Positions 1 through 12,345 are shown, numbered from the stretch's first letter. The stretch is 64,000 nucleotides of DNA from Scatophagus argus (GCF_020382885.2 NC_058496.1:1397001-1461000); one strand, 5' to 3'. Made by a program: numbers and translations. Notes: generated from the sequence alone by a model not told the origin.

Positions 1-543
1 GATTCTCCTCAAACGATTAACAGCAGGGGTCATTTTCACGGCCACAGATCTGCCTCGGTATATTTAGCTGTGATCATGACTCATTTTGAATAGTCCACCA
101 CAGTGGGAAAATGCCTGTCTTCAATAAGGAACCAGGATAATTAAAATTACATGGGAAAATACTGACATTTATTGTTTGGCCGTAAAGAAAATTCCCCAGT
201 CAGTGAAAGTGGTGTCTCTTTCTTGCCTGGGTTTGGATCCCACTGAGGTCAGAGTTGATGGTTACTGCTCGCCTGGGAGAAATCAAGAAAAAGTTACTGA
301 AATATTTAAGCATCCACCAGTTTGTGCTGCACTACAGGATGCAAAGAAGAAAACATGAAGGAAAACTGTCAGGCTTGCGTATACAACATATAGAAGCGAG
401 ACGGAAGCTGAAGTGTCAAAAGCAGGTGAACAAATTCAGAAAACAGGAACAAAAACTAAAGGGCCAAACTCACAAGGCACAGAAGGTATAAAGACAAACT
501 GACAAAAAGACTTTGCTGATTTTCAACCAGCTTTGTATCGTTA
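1..543. other. Intergenic sequence at window edge, no gene seen
   Basis: No coding exon with splice sites, RNA gene or recognised repeat was found. The short open frames here have no recognisable domain. Confidence 0.4.
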
Positions 544-1037
544 CACTATACAGACAAAAGTATTGGGACACAGCTTTGCAGCTCTAACAGCTTCCACTCT
601 TCTGTGAAGGCTTTCCACAACATGTTGGAGTGTTTCTGTGGGAATTTGTGCCCATTCATGCAGTAGAGCATTTGTGAGGTCACACACTGATGTTGGACCA
701 AAAGGCCTGGCTCACAATCTCCGTTCCAGTTCATCCCAAAGGTGTTGGATGGGGTTGACGTCAGGGCTCTGTGTGGGCCAGTCAAGTTCTTCCACACCAA
801 ACTCATCCAACCATGTCTTTATGGAGCTTTGCTTTGTGCACTGGGGCACAGTCATGCTGGAATAGAAAAGGGCCTTCAACAAACTGTTGCCACAAAGTTG
901 GAAGCATAGCATTGTCCAAAATGTCTTGGTATGCTGAAGCATTAAGATTTCCCTTCACTGGAAGTCAGGGGCCGAGCCCAAACCCTGAGGAACAGCCCCA
1001 TAGAGAGGGGTGTCTGGATACTTTTGACCATGTAGTG
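544..1037 (-). mobile_element. Tc1/mariner-like DNA transposon remnant, internally deleted
   Basis: The ends are imperfect terminal inverted repeats of about 28 bp: the left starts CACTATACAGACAAAAGTAT and the right, reverse complemented, reads CACTACATGGTCAAAAGTAT. A TA precedes the left end, as expected for Tc1 target sites; the right-hand TA is not preserved. On the - strand the interior encodes the end of a DDE transposase, including the family-typical stretch ELDWPTQSPDVNPIQHLWDE near 720-790, but the frame shifts near 730 and the N-terminal two thirds are missing. It is therefore a dead, non-autonomous copy. The Tc1/mariner assignment rests on the catalytic-domain tail, the ends and the TA; the exact family is not identified. 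Confidence 0.8.
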
Positions 1038-1038
1038 T

Positions 1039-2699
1039 CTGTACAAATGAACACTGTTGAAGCCACACACAGAGCCTCAAGCACAAGCCTGCCAGGTGAC
1101 GCGTTTACTTTTGCTGCATCTGTGGTTTGAAATACAGATTGTAAGTCTGCATTTTGACTTGTCCGCCTCCACAAACACAAGAAGTAACTACAGAAGATTT
1201 TAGTTTTCTGTTTAGCTTTAATGTGAGATAATTTCTTCCAGCCGACTGCCATCATGTTTCCAAAGCCAAGTTCTGGAATGTTTCTTGGCATTTTCTGTCT
1301 GTCGGTTATATAAAATATTTGTGTCCTTCTGCAGCCCAGACAGCCCAGTCGTATGCGAGCTCATCCTTCTTTATATTGACTCGGGAGGGAAGGCCAACGA
1401 GGAATAGACAAAACTATTCAGGGCAGTCATACACAATGACAGGAAGGGTCAAACAGAGCACAAACATGAGATAAAAACCTTTAGAATGAAGCACGAATCA
1501 ATCGCACTAAAACCCACAGCAGGAACAAAAACCCAGTTTCAACAAGTTTTATCCATGCTTATGCAAGACTGATCTTTAAAAGGCTGGAAAACGACTTGAT
1601 GGAGGGTGTATTGTCGTTTCTTCACCCTCACATGTTCCATATGTAGGAGGCTGGCATTTCCCAGAGGAAAGCGTTACACAAGGACCTCTCAGGCGGACTG
1701 ACAGCTGCTCTGACAGGGGAAGTTTGGTCTGCATCTCATACAGTCTGCACTCACCGCTGATGTCAGAGGCGATGGAAATATCTTTATGTCCCTACTTTTA
1801 CATCAGATGATTAATTTACACAAAGCTCCTCCAAGTCTGATCAGTTTCCTGTAAGCATTTCAGGAAAATAAAAACGTACAGTAACCGTGGTAACTGCCAT
1901 CCTCTCCGACACTCGCAATGAGGTCAAGCGAGTTGGGACTGGGAGGTGGATCAAATTTTAATTGGGATAAAGCTAAACAGTGGCCAAGAGCCTGAGTGGG
2001 TGGTTGGTCATATCTGCCATGTGTCAGTCAGATCTGCACTCATATTGAACAAGGCCTCTGCGGATCAATAACAGCTCGCCGTCCTCCCTCTATCACGTTA
2101 AGCTGCCTCTGAATCCAGTTTTCACCTCTTGCTTTTGGGACGAGAGCTATTTTGGGGTGCGACATCCACCGTCTTATTCGCCGTGACAACGTTAGTGTAA
2201 AGTCTGCATCGTATGCCGACACAGAGGAGGACAGAAGTAAAAGCGAGGCAGGAGTGAGTGGAGCTGAGCAGAATACTTATGTGGCTTTGGAAAGCAGCAG
2301 GGACATGCAGAACATTTGTATGAATTAAAGGAGGGCGGGTCAGCAGGCCTGCTGCACACTGGATTGATTCTACCTATTGGTCTGCTAATGCAATTTTGTT
2401 TTAATAAACCCCAATCTCAGGCTCCTCTCCAGTCCATTTCTCACTCTCACTCTTTTCTTTCCTTCAAATTGCTAAACCTAATGTAATTCTTGAAGTAGCA
2501 AAAATGAAATCCGTTTATTTTTGGGTTTGTTTCATTTCATACTTGGCAGACTTTATGGTCTGAAAGCAGAAGTGCCTCGACGTTTTCATCCGTGTGTCTC
2601 CAGACTCGTGTAATAAACGTAGTGACTGATGGAGAGTTTTGTCACAAGGTGTAACAACAGTCTGTCAGTTATGATATTTCAGCCACTTTTTATAGCCCC
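1039..2699. other. Intergenic sequence, no gene seen
   Basis: No exon structure or recognisable protein. Short open frames on either strand lack domains and fit random expectation. Confidence 0.4.
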
Positions 2700-3060
2700 A
2701 AATGACTAATTAAAACCAAACTGATCAGAAAAATGAACACTTAAACAAACACTGAGAACTACCTAAAATGACAGAAACCATGTTTGGTGAAGAAGGATTA
2801 GCTGACGTACTTGGAGTTTTTAGTTTGGCTCGTGCCTAATTACCTAATTATTACCACCTGTTCATAATGCCTCCCTATTTATCTGTACACAAGTAATTTA
2901 CCACAAACTGCACTACTGATTAGATGATAAACCACATTTCGTTGCCCTGTATTGTGTAATGACAATGAAGTTGAATCTAACCTAATCTAATGTCTCATCT
3001 GCTAACATGGAGGGGGAGGAGTTTATGAGCTGTACTGCAGCCAGCCACCAGGGGGCGCCC
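2700..3060 (+). repeat. Dispersed repeat, copy 1, interrupted by a nested insertion
   Basis: Two blocks, about 2740-2832 and 2993-3060, match the region 35386-35530 in reverse complement. The shared text includes a run beginning CTGCTAACATGGAGG and ending near a CCACCAGGGGGCGC motif. In this copy the blocks are separated by about 158 bp absent from the other copy, so a retroposon fragment landed in it. No coding capacity was seen; the transposon class is unknown. Confidence 0.6.
2833..2990 (+). mobile_element. Retroposon 3' fragment (LINE/SINE tail) nested in the dispersed repeat
   Basis: It ends in a segment of the type TGTGTAATGACAATGAAGTT followed by short CTAAT-type repeats, a common 3' end of teleost LINE-mobilised retroposons. 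It is an insertion relative to the related copy near 35.4 kb, which supports retroposition rather than shared ancestral sequence. Confidence 0.6.
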
Positions 3061-4560
3061 AGATGTTTTGACTTCATTTTTGTTGAGTTCTCTCCAGTGT
3101 CTTTTTATAATGTCTTTATATTGTCCTCTAATTCCTGAATGAAATGCCTGGATCTTTAGCAGCTAGATGCTTCGCTGTGTTCGCCTGCTAGCTGTTAGCT
3201 TTGTCAGTAGCACGTCGTGCTGATGAGAGCTGTGAGACTGTGGGAGGCAAAACGTTGAGCTGAAACATGATGTAAACCCTGCCGGAGGGTTGGAGGGTGA
3301 TCATTCTCTGTGGGTTTGTCACTCAGTACATGAACTGTGTTTTTCTGTAATACTCTGCAGTATGTGCTGCTCCCAAAAGTCACATTTAAACAGAAGAGCA
3401 CCAGGGTGAGCCTCGGTGTCACATGTGATCTGTGAAACTGATGGGGGTTGTTTGTCATCCGCGAGTACCCGAGGCACTGTGGCATTTGTTCTTGGCCGGG
3501 GTTATTTAAAGCCTCAGGGGATTTATAGGACTGTGTTGCGGTGATGGTGTCAAGGATCACTTGAGCTTGGTTCTTGTTCTCTGGTACTGCAGAGGGAGAT
3601 GGTCTGCCCGTCCTTCGCTCACTGAGTCACACAATGCGTATGGATTTAAGGTTGCTACGACAGAGGAGTTAAAGGAAAAATCAAAGCACATGATCAATAC
3701 AGTTTGTGTGTTTGTTCTCGGATGATGAATTACACTTCATATTCAGATTTGTATTGTTAGCTTTTCTTCCTTGCACAAGATCATTGATACCAAACAGAAT
3801 AAATATCACGTCACATAAATCGTAAATCACACGCACATTCACACCACAGTAAACGCCCATTTTTCAACATGTGCAAACACACTCCTGTAACATCACCGCC
3901 ACGTGTGCAGCTTTTGATTGGTTTATTAGTTTGATTAATTAGTTCATCAATTATCTCACTCTCTGCTCCGTTCAGTCTGCATGTACAGTACATGCATGCA
4001 TTAGGATCCTTATCGCAGCCTGACACGTGGGATTTACACGATCTAATATAAGGCCAGTGCTGAAAAGTGTCGGCACAGACTGACCTCCTCACAGCCGGAA
4101 GGTTCAGGTTCGTCCCTGTAAATCTTTGTTTTCACACTGGCAGCCCAGGGGAGCCGAAGACACGAGCATCCAGACACATCCTGTCCTGATCCCACTGTAA
4201 CGCACTGGAAGTTTACATAGAAATGTGGCAGGCTGCGTTGTTGTTCACCTTACGCTGTAAAAACTCAGGAAGTAGTCCTTCTCTGCTCTCGTTATTGATA
4301 GAATTATTGTTACATAACTTAAATGCTCATCTCTATCCTACAGTCAGACATCTTTTATCTTTCATTACAGGACTAAGCTGATATTAGCACAATACCAAAT
4401 TAACTACAAGTAACAAGAAGAACATCATTTATTTTAGCATAATTCATTCATGCAGCCTGGTTGTTATGTTGACTTTCTTCTGCCTCTTATTTTATTTCAT
4501 GTCCTCTAGCTTTTGTTCAGGCCTCTGAATAATATAAATATGGCCAAAAAACGTTATCCA
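3061..4560. other. Intergenic sequence, no gene seen
   Basis: No supported exon, RNA gene or clear repeat was recognised. Open frames of about 90-118 codons on the - strand have no domain or splice support. Confidence 0.35.
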
Positions 4561-4640
4561 AGTGGCCCTGTTTTGTTCTGGTGATGTCATTTGGAGCCAG
4601 AGTCTGTGCAGTGTTGATTGGTGGGTGGACAGGTACATAA
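4561..4640 (+). repeat. Dispersed repeat fragment (GGTGATGTCATTTGGAGCCA family)
   Basis: A core containing GGTGATGTCATTTGGAGCCA recurs at 42301-42360 on the same strand and at about 35640-35740 on the opposite strand; a related piece lies near 46999-47035. Four copies in one window indicate an interspersed element of unknown class. Confidence 0.6.
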
Positions 4641-6185
4641 GTCCTGTAAATGATTCATTTCATAAACTGCCTGTTGAAGTCTTTCACACTGGATTTCATC
4701 TGCGTTCCTCACCATCAGGGCTAAAAGTTAAAAAGGTTCCATTTCTGACTCTGACTTCTTTCCACAACTCTTTATAAAAAATAATTTAGCAATTTTTGGG
4801 AAGCCTCAGACGTTCACACACCATAAAGTATTCATTTCAGCCAGGTTTAATAATGCACAAAAGCCAGTGTTTCTCGCGTGTCGTCTTTCTTTCTTTACTT
4901 CCTTTAAAACCCGACTTAACAAACTGTGAAGCTACAGCGAGTCACCGTTTCTTTCTTTGCTTTGGCTGGCGGGTCTTAAGATCCAATGTGAGGCCTTGCT
5001 GTCGCTCTCCAAACACTCAGCCTGCACATGTGGGGCTCCAGCAGGGGAACAATTCCTTGTTAATGGGGCACAGTACTGTATTGATTTACACTGGCAATGA
5101 CACGTAAAATCGTTAACTATTTTCCCACAAGAACAAGCGCTTCTCTCTCAAAGTCTCTTTCCGAATCCAAATATGGAGACGCATATGAATGCGGTTACAT
5201 TATATATTATTATATATTGTGTACATGGACGTGAGATGGGAGTCTAAACAGTTGATGGGGTGTGCTGTGATGAAGAAAAGCAGAGCGATTAAACATTTCG
5301 AGATAATGTTTCAGAAATGTTTGGAACATGTTATCTGGCCTTGTCCCACCTTATCACAAAACAAGAAGCGTCTGCTTTCTGTTTGCTTGTGCTCTTTAGA
5401 AATATTAGTTTTATCAGGCGTGTTCCCTTTTCCGCGACAGGATTCTTCCTTTCCAGATTGCACAAGCTCCTTTGGACGCTGACTTCACTGTGCTGAACGT
5501 CCTTGAGCCCAATAATAAGCTTGTCACTTATCAATCACGAATAAACGGCCGGACACGCTGTCAACAAAACAATTTCATGTCTCCACAGTGCTTTCTTGTC
5601 CACGCTTGCTGTAAGAAACGTTTTCCTCGCTCCCTCTGTCACAATGACGCCATGTTGAAAGAAAAATCAGAAGGTGTGTGACAGAAGTGGAGATTGCACA
5701 ATAGGCAGAGGTACAAAAGCCATTCGATGTCTCGACAAATCGAATGGCCGCTCATGAGACGCAAGAAAAATGCAGTCCAGCAGCACAATGTCAGCATCCC
5801 TGCTTCTCTCTGAGAAACATGGACGTGGATTAATCGTCTTGAGTGACTTGACACCCGCGTGTCTGTGTCGAGTAAACACCCACAGAGCCGTTGTTGTTGG
5901 TGGCAAGTCGCTGCACCGTTCTGCCTCTCAGACAAACAGCTATTACTGTTCTCTCACACAGCCTCCGCCTGAAACAGGAGTGTGTGGGGACAGTGTGAAG
6001 AAGCAGTTAACAATCTGTTGTACAAGCCAGAGAGGTGCAAAAAATGGGTTTAAAATAGTGCTAGGTGTGATCTGCGGAGGGATCTGGGCAAGGATTTTCA
6101 TCCTGATGATGTTTTAATTTGAGGAGAATTAGTCATGCTGCTCATACACAGAATAAGACACCTGTGATTTAGTCAGTCTGAGACA
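4641..6185. other. Intergenic sequence, no gene seen
   Basis: Overlapping short frames on both strands without domains; no exon-like structure. Confidence 0.35.
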
Positions 6186-6335
6186 CTTCAGTGCTGTGGT
6201 CTGCACTGTAGCATCACAGCAAGAAGGTCCTGGGTTCAAACCCTCCACTCTGCCAGGCCTTTCGGTGTCCTCATGTCTGTGTGGGTTTCCTCCTGGTGGT
6301 CCTACTTCCTCCCACAGTCCTTTGTTTGAACGGGT
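6186..6335 (+). mobile_element. SINE-like fragment
   Basis: The segment runs from a 'gtagcatcacagcaagaagg' type motif followed by a GGTTCAAACCC box-B-like element, then a CTTCCTCCCACAGTCC motif. This order is typical of a widespread fish interspersed repeat. A shorter related piece occurs at 6585-6650. Confidence 0.55.
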
Positions 6336-6584
6336 GACTTGTCCATGGAGAACACTTGTCCTTGTCCCCACCTCTCATCCAATGCGATGGATGAACGACA
6401 CGGTTAATGGTAACAGACTTTATAACAGATAGAGAAGTCTGTTTATGGCCTTACTAAAATTCACATACATATTAATCAATAGCCGTCACCGTCCATCAAT
6501 TTTCATTACTGAATTGTGCCAGCCAAATGGTTTTTATTTACTAATTCTAATGTTGGTTAATGGTTTCTAAATGTGATGTCACAG

Positions 6585-6654
6585 TGGTGCAGTGGTGCAC
6601 TGTAGCATCGCAGCAAGTAGGCTCTGGGTTTGCATGTTCTCCCTCTGCCTGCAT
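6585..6654 (+). mobile_element. Second SINE-like fragment, abutting the minisatellite
   Basis: Contains 'actgtagcatcgcagcaag' followed by 'tttgcatgttctccct', which resembles the element at 6186-6335 but is interrupted at its 3' side by the tandem array starting at 6655. Confidence 0.45.
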
Positions 6655-6856
6655 CGGTTCCCTCTGGGTCATTAGGACGTGGGTTCGGTCCCCTCTGGGT
6701 TATAACGATGTGGGTTCGGTTTCCTCTGGGTCATAATGACGTGGGTTCGGTTCTCTCTGGGTCGTTAGGACATAGGTTCGGTTCCCTCTGGGTCATAACG
6801 ATGTGGATTCGGTTCCCTCTGGGTCATAACGATGTGGATTCGGTTCCCTCTTGGTG
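6655..6856 (+). repeat. Minisatellite, 31-bp unit, about 6.5 copies
   Basis: Units start CGGTTCCCTCTGGGTCATA and end GTGG(G/A)TT; six full units and a partial one are visible, each 31 bp, with two adjacent units identical and others differing at a few sites. The frame stays open across several units only because 31 bp arrays with few stops do so; there is no sign of translation. Confidence 0.9.
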
Positions 6857-7093
6857 CACAGAGTTTTATGGTAAAACATGATCTTTTGTTATGAATTTTT
6901 TGTGCCTAAACTTGACCAGACCTCACACACACGTGAATCGTACAGTGTCAACATTATCCCTGATGTGCCGAGACGTGCCGTGCCAACATTTGTTCTGCAG
7001 ACTGGGTTGCAGTTTTTTGGGTGAAAAGATGAAAGGAAGCAGGACCACCAGATGATGTCTGTCCCTCTGTAACTGACCGTCTGTGTTTGTTTG

Positions 7094-7100
7094 CACACAC

Positions 7101-7139
<39 letters not shown>

Positions 7140-7148
7140 CACACACAC
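7094..7148. repeat. CA microsatellite
   Basis: A run of CA dinucleotides interrupted by two CG substitutions. It produces the spurious Cys-Val open frames on the - strand. Confidence 0.95.
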
Positions 7149-7539
7149 TATGAGTTCTTCACCCTCACACTTTGACAGGATGTGATAAAAAATCAGAGTC
7201 TGAATTCCTCTGAGCAGCATTGTTTGTGTTTATCACACTCACACTGCAGTCTCCGTTTGATAATGTTCCCCGCGTGGACACAGGAACACGGTACAATAGA
7301 GTTTACAGGCATCGTGCCGCGGCCACGCGAGCCCTATAGGAATTTTAAACATTTCAGCCCCAACACGCAGCATTATTAAATTACTGCGATATTACAGTGA
7401 TTTCTCATGTGAAACTCGCCTCATTATGTGAACGCTCAGCACATCCGGGAGACTTCATCTAAGGTCACTATAAATACATCTCTGTGAAACAGACTAAATT
7501 TCAAAAAACTCTAATGTTCCCCCATTGGCCGCTCTGTGG

Positions 7540-7572
7540 GCGCGTGCCTGCGTGCGTGCGTGCGTGCGTGCG
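7540..7572. repeat. GCGT tetranucleotide repeat
   Basis: Short array of TGCG/GCGT units in an otherwise ordinary intergenic segment. Confidence 0.8.
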
Positions 7573-7659
7573 AGGCTCGGAGAGTTTATTATGTAACATG
7601 TTCCCAATCACATCCCAGCCGGAGTCTGAGGCATAAGGTCGCTTTAAGAGCTATCTGAG

Positions 7660-9677
7660 CTCCTATCAGTGATCCCGGCAGGACACCTCCTCTGGACACA
7701 CTGCTACACCTCCTGCTACACCTCCTGCTACACCTCAAACTCTGCTGGGCTCACCTGATGCAAGGCAGGGCTCGGACCTCAGGAAAGAGGAACATTTCGG
7801 TAAGAAACCAGGGCTGATTTCACACACAGCCTCATTAAAACACGGCTCTTTGTTTTTCAGATGGAGGAGGTTTACCTGGAAGGAAGAAATTAGATTTTTC
7901 CTTTATGTTTTCTTGCTGACGTGCTAAGACAAGCTGTGTGATGTCTGTAATATTTCACTCTGACATTTCTTTTCCGGCTCTTTGAAGGCACGTGCAGTTG
8001 AGTTTTTAATTCGAGTTTCCTGTGCAGTCAGGAGCTTTAGATTTCACACACGAACACTTGTCTTCTTGTCTGTGGATTCAAAGTGTGAGTAGCGCCGTTT
8101 TTTCCGGGCTGGTCTTGAGGCTGACATGTGTGCTGGGTCTCCCACCCGCAGGAGGACGGAGGAGTCTGCTCCACCTGTCCGGAGCCGCAGACAGACGGTG
8201 GGTCCGGGTGAAGCTGCAGACTCACAAGGTAGGAACCACTCGCACTTTTCCTGTGTGTTCGTGTCTGTCATGTGTGTTGCGTGAATCCGGACTTGTGGCT
8301 GTTTTGTGAGATGATGTGAAGGATGGATTTTAAAAATGTATTTGCAAGTCACAGACGGATCAGTTCAGAGATAAATTCACGTGAACTGTGATTCATCCGG
8401 CTGGCCTCTCTGCAGGGACTTCACACTTCCTCCCATACAGTATATTTTTAATTTTTCTGCAGGACGTGTGGTGTGCAGATACTGTGTCTCTTATCAAATA
8501 TGAATAATGACAGCATACAGAAAGCGTCGCTTTGAGTGTCCAGACTCTGCCACACATAATGAGCATCAAGGCTGCAGTGTGAGGCTGACACCCAGACTGT
8601 GCTGCAGGTACGAGTGTTCACTCTGGCTTTGTCAGTGGTCACCACTGATGAAGCGGCACATTATAAAAAGGAATTTCATGCTCACAGCAGAGGCGGCCAC
8701 GAGCAATTAATGTGTCGGCGTTCATCCTCGTTCAGGAGTCCTCAGTTTAAACTGATTAGTCCTGTGAATCCTCTACGTTTGTTTTAGTTTAGCTGCGTTC
8801 CAAAACAGATTTCTTGGGAACTGAGCCGCAGGCCCAACATTCAGTTAATCAGTAATGTTTTCACTGCTGGGTGCATGCGTCCACACACACCGTTCAGATG
8901 TTCAGATGTTCAGATGTGCGTCTGCTCTGCCTTTTTCCCAGTACGCTCATTTGATTTAGGCGGCGAGGACCACATTAGAGTCGGAGCAGCTTTGTGGATG
9001 CTCAGTGACGACGAGGCGCGTCTGCTCCTCTGCACACAGAAACAGAATCAATTCCCGCTGTCAAACGGGGGGCGAACAGTGAGAGGGAGTGATTGTGTCT
9101 GAAGGAGCAGTCATTATCACCCTTATTGTGATGGAAATTTGAATCAGCATGCCATTATAGCGATGCCACCAAGTTTGGATCTTTTCTGGCGTCTTGATGA
9201 TGTGCCATCAGCGCTTCATTTAGTCTTATAGCCGGTCCTCGAGGAGATGGAAAACGTGGCAGCAGCCTCACAGTATCTGCATGCCAACATTAATTACTCC
9301 CTTCGTAAACCTCTGCTGTTGTGGTGTTGAATCCAGTGTGTGCGAAGGTGAAGGTGGACCATTAGAATACGTCTCAGGGCGGACAATCAGTCTCTGCTAC
9401 CTCATTTAACAGGAGCAGCACAGATTTGCTTTCATCAGAGCTACTTTTCAATTTGAGTAATAAAGCAATCACCTCTCAAAGAGTTCAGAACTTTAAAAAT
9501 AAACTTTTCATAACCGGAAATTTCTTCTTCTCTTTTTTCCAGGGAGCACACGGAGAGTGCAGACAAGGGCTGAGGATGAGGGAGAGCAGTAAAATAATAT
9601 TATTCATGAAGTAATCACAGCAGGTGAGACCCAACAAATTAGTTCAATTAGTCTCTCGGTCTTTGAAGTGAGCCGTC
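7660..9677 (+). promoter_or_regulatory. Possible 5' UTR/promoter region of the NPY-family receptor
   Basis: Three exon-like units on the + strand could belong to a multi-exon 5' UTR: a segment ending at a GTAAGA donor at 7801, a segment 8153-8228 bounded by a pyrimidine-rich AG and a GTAGGA donor, and a last segment beginning after TTTTTTCCAG at about 9541 and running to the ATG. Y1-type receptor genes are known to have introns in the 5' UTR. The sequence alone does not prove these exons; cDNA would be needed. No TATA box was picked out with confidence. Confidence 0.3.
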
Positions 9678-10781
9678 ATGGAGCTGCAGCACAACACCAA
9701 TCACAACCAGGCCCTGTGGAAGGAGATACCGTGGGATATCACCGAGGACTGCTCGCTCTCGGTCAGCGGCCCCACTTTTCTCATCGTGGCGTACAGCACG
9801 GTTATGGCAGTGGGTCTCATTGGGAACTCTTGCCTCGTGTTTGTCATCACACGGCAAAAGGAGATGCGTAACGTCACCAACATCTTCATCGCCAACCTGT
9901 CCTGCTCCGACATCCTCATGTGCATCGTGTGCCTGCCGGTCACTATTATCTACACGCTGATGGACCGCTGGATCCTCGGAGACGCCCTCTGCAAGCTCAC
10001 GCCCTTCATCCAGTGCATATCAGTCACTGTGTCCATCTTCTCCCTCGTCCTCATCGCCATGGAGCGCTACCAGCTCATTGTCCACCCGACGGGATGGAAG
10101 CCTGTGGTGGGCCAGTCCTACTTGGCCGTGGCCGTCACCTGGGTCGTGGCCTGCTTGATCTCGGTGCCTTTCCTCTCGTACAGTGTGCTCACCTTGCCGT
10201 TCCAGAACCTGAGTGTCCCCTTCCCGGTCAGCGAGCACCTGGTTTGCATGGAGAGGTGGCCGTCGCTCCAGCAACGGCGCGCTTACACCACCTCGCTGCT
10301 CATCTTCCAGTATTTCCTTCCTCTCGCCCTCATCATGGTCTGCTACCTGCACATCTACCTGCGCCTCAGAAGGAGGAAGGACATGGTGGAGCGCGGCAGG
10401 AACGCCACTCAGAAGAAAAACAAGGGCACCACGAGGATCAACGTCATGTTAATCTCCATCGTGGTGGCTTTCGCTGTCTCCTGGCTCCCCCTCAACGTCT
10501 TCAACACGGTCTTTGACTGGAACCACGAGGCCATCCCGTCCTGCGGCCACGACATTATCTTCTCGTTCTGCCACCTCACGGCCATGGCGTCCACCTGCGT
10601 CAACCCCATCATCTACGGGTTCCTCAACAGCAACTTCCAGAAGCAGCTCAAGTCCACCCTGTTGCGATGTCGCTGCTGGGGGGTGGAAGAGAGGTACGAG
10701 AGCGTCCCGCTCTCCACCGTCAGCACCGAGGTCACCAAGGGGTCAATCCTGAGCAATGGATCTATCAGCGTCAACACTTAG
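9678..10781 (+). CDS. npy8r: Neuropeptide Y family receptor, Y8-type (Y1/Y4 subfamily GPCR)
   Basis: Intronless 367-codon reading frame for a class A GPCR that binds NPY/PYY peptides and signals mainly through Gi in the plasma membrane. Seven hydrophobic segments are visible. TM1 starts near residue 34 and contains GN; TM2 has LSCSD; TM3 ends in MERY, an E-R-Y version of the DRY motif; TM6 has SWLPLN; TM7 has NPIIY. Cysteines before TM3 (DALCK) and in extracellular loop 2 (HLVCM) can form the conserved disulfide. An NLS glycosylation site lies in loop 2, and a CRC cluster after TM7 fits palmitoylation. Assignment to Y8 rather than Y4 is by inference: its neighbours gnrh1, kctd9 and fgfr1 mark the chromosome-8 paralogon, where teleost Y8 genes are expected. 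I cannot choose between the teleost a and b copies. Y4 remains the alternative. Confidence 0.85.
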   Translation: MELQHNTNHNQALWKEIPWDITEDCSLSVSGPTFLIVAYSTVMAVGLIGNSCLVFVITRQKEMRNVTNIFIANLSCSDILMCIVCLPVTIIYTLMDRWILGDALCKLTPFIQCISVTVSIFSLVLIAMERYQLIVHPTGWKPVVGQSYLAVAVTWVVACLISVPFLSYSVLTLPFQNLSVPFPVSEHLVCMERWPSLQQRRAYTTSLLIFQYFLPLALIMVCYLHIYLRLRRRKDMVERGRNATQKKNKGTTRINVMLISIVVAFAVSWLPLNVFNTVFDWNHEAIPSCGHDIIFSFCHLTAMASTCVNPIIYGFLNSNFQKQLKSTLLRCRCWGVEERYESVPLSTVSTEVTKGSILSNGSISVNT

Positions 10782-12051
10782 ATCCAAGCCTTTTCATTCA
10801 AAGACAAAGAAGCTATGGGGGCCTCTTCCGTCCTCATTGTGTCATCCTCTGGATCTTTTCTTGCTTCATTGCGTCCAAAAGCAAGGTTGACATTTACAAA
10901 GTTATAAAGCTCACAATAGCAGTCCAGAGGGAGTCAGTGAAGACACTTAACCAGCGTGGCGCTGTGCCCTCGATTCAATACGAGTTCACATGTAAGAGGA
11001 AGCAGATAGCAAACTGATGGTACAAAGGTTGGACAAGTTTAAGTGTTGTTGGGCGACTGAAGGCACTTTACATGAGCACTTTTGTAGTGTGGGTAGTAAA
11101 TTCCCCGTGTGCTGTGGACACATGCTAACAAAGAGACAGCATTTAATCTGCTACACGTCTGTACTGTTTTCTGTCAAAAGCTACTCAGAAGCCACATTTA
11201 AATAGAGACGTTTAGTGTTTGCTTTGCACATGTTTACCTGTGAGCAGCAGAGCCACCAGGAGGTACAGAAAGGCTTTGGGGAGCTGCTTTTCACTTTTTG
11301 CTGTTTTATGACATTAGTGTTGATGAAAATATTATGGGACTGTGAACTGTGATGTGTTAATGATTATCAGCAGAGCAGCTCGTCACATACCTGAAAGGAG
11401 AGGACATTAAATGTGGCTCCAGGTGTTCATTCGGTCAATTTACTGGCATCTTCGTAATGTGTTTCTTATTACCTGAAGTCACCACAAACAACATAATGAT
11501 CTTTTACAGAAAACCTTGGCAACAGCTGTGTACATTTCATGCTGCGTGCCAAGGTCTGCGCTTCAGTATATTGTGGGTGTGGGATGTTTTTTTTCTCATA
11601 AAATGTGCCATACAGTAACCATATATCAAGTGCCATAAAACAAAATAAAAGTGGCAGTAAAGGACTTTGTGAGAGCTGCTGTATATAACGTCACTAAATG
11701 CACGTACAGCCTGTAAAAGATGTGACACAGTTACAGTTTATGGTGTGGTGGGGAATGAAGAGCACCGTGTAGCATAGCAGATGTCTGTCGTGGGTCACTT
11801 TGTGCTATTGAACTGAATTAAAACATTTACACTATTGTGTTTAATGATAACGTCTGTTACTGCATTTTTTTGTTGAATCTTTATCGAGCCTCACTTCCCG
11901 GGCATGTGTTAAACCAACACACTTTACAGCAGTTTGTCCAATAGTCACAAAATATGATTTATAGGACTTGTGGACACAACAGTCTTTTGTGACTTGCAGC
12001 ACGACCGTCTTTTCTGTGCCTGTACCACATTTCCTTGATGGATGAAATAAA
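10782..12051 (+). other. Probable 3' UTR of the NPY-family receptor
   Basis: AT-rich sequence after the stop without other genes. AATAAA signals on the + strand lie at about 11644 and at 12046-12051. The transposon remnant begins directly after the second one, making about 12.05 kb a plausible outer limit. Extent is inferred. Confidence 0.4.
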
Positions 12052-12087
12052 CTTGAGCTGAAGTCTGAGAGCGTCCGTCTGTGGGTG

Positions 12088-12345
12088 GGTTTAAAGGAAT
12101 AGTTCACCCAAAAATGAAAATTCAGTCTTTATCTCCTCGCCCCTCGTGCTGATGGAAAGCCGGGTGAAGTTCCTGGAGCTTCACAGAAAGACAGCAGCAG
12201 TCTGCTGAACAAGCGAAGGAGCTGGGGACTTGTTTTAAAATAGAAAAACATAAAATGGCTCCATACAGTTTGTCTGGCGTGATCCAAGTCCCAAAAGCCC
12301 TGGGATCTCAAACCGAATCGAAAGATGTTACTTACAAGCGTTAGC
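12088..12345. mobile_element. Non-autonomous DNA transposon copy (AGTTCACCCAAAAATGAAAA family)
   Basis: Begins with GGAATAGTTCACCCAAAAAT and continues through 'gatggaaagccgggtgaag', 'tggagcttcaca', 'ggggacttgttttaaaa' and 'cataaaatggctccatacag'. This is a very common interspersed element of percomorph genomes that I recognise by its successive motifs. No transposase is present. Confidence 0.75.

Noticed and set aside
544-1037. Active transposase gene
   Set aside because: Only the C-terminal part remains and the frame is shifted.
6655-6856. CRISPR-like array
   Set aside because: Units are contiguous without unique spacers and the genome is vertebrate; this is a minisatellite.
6889-7220. Cys-Val repeat proteins on the - strand
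   Set aside because: Translation of a CA microsatellite.
9920-10516. Long open frames overlapping the NPY-family receptor in other frames and on the - strand
   Set aside because: They are shadows of a G/C-rich coding region; they encode Arg/His/Pro-rich strings without domains, whereas the 9678-10781 frame has all GPCR motifs.
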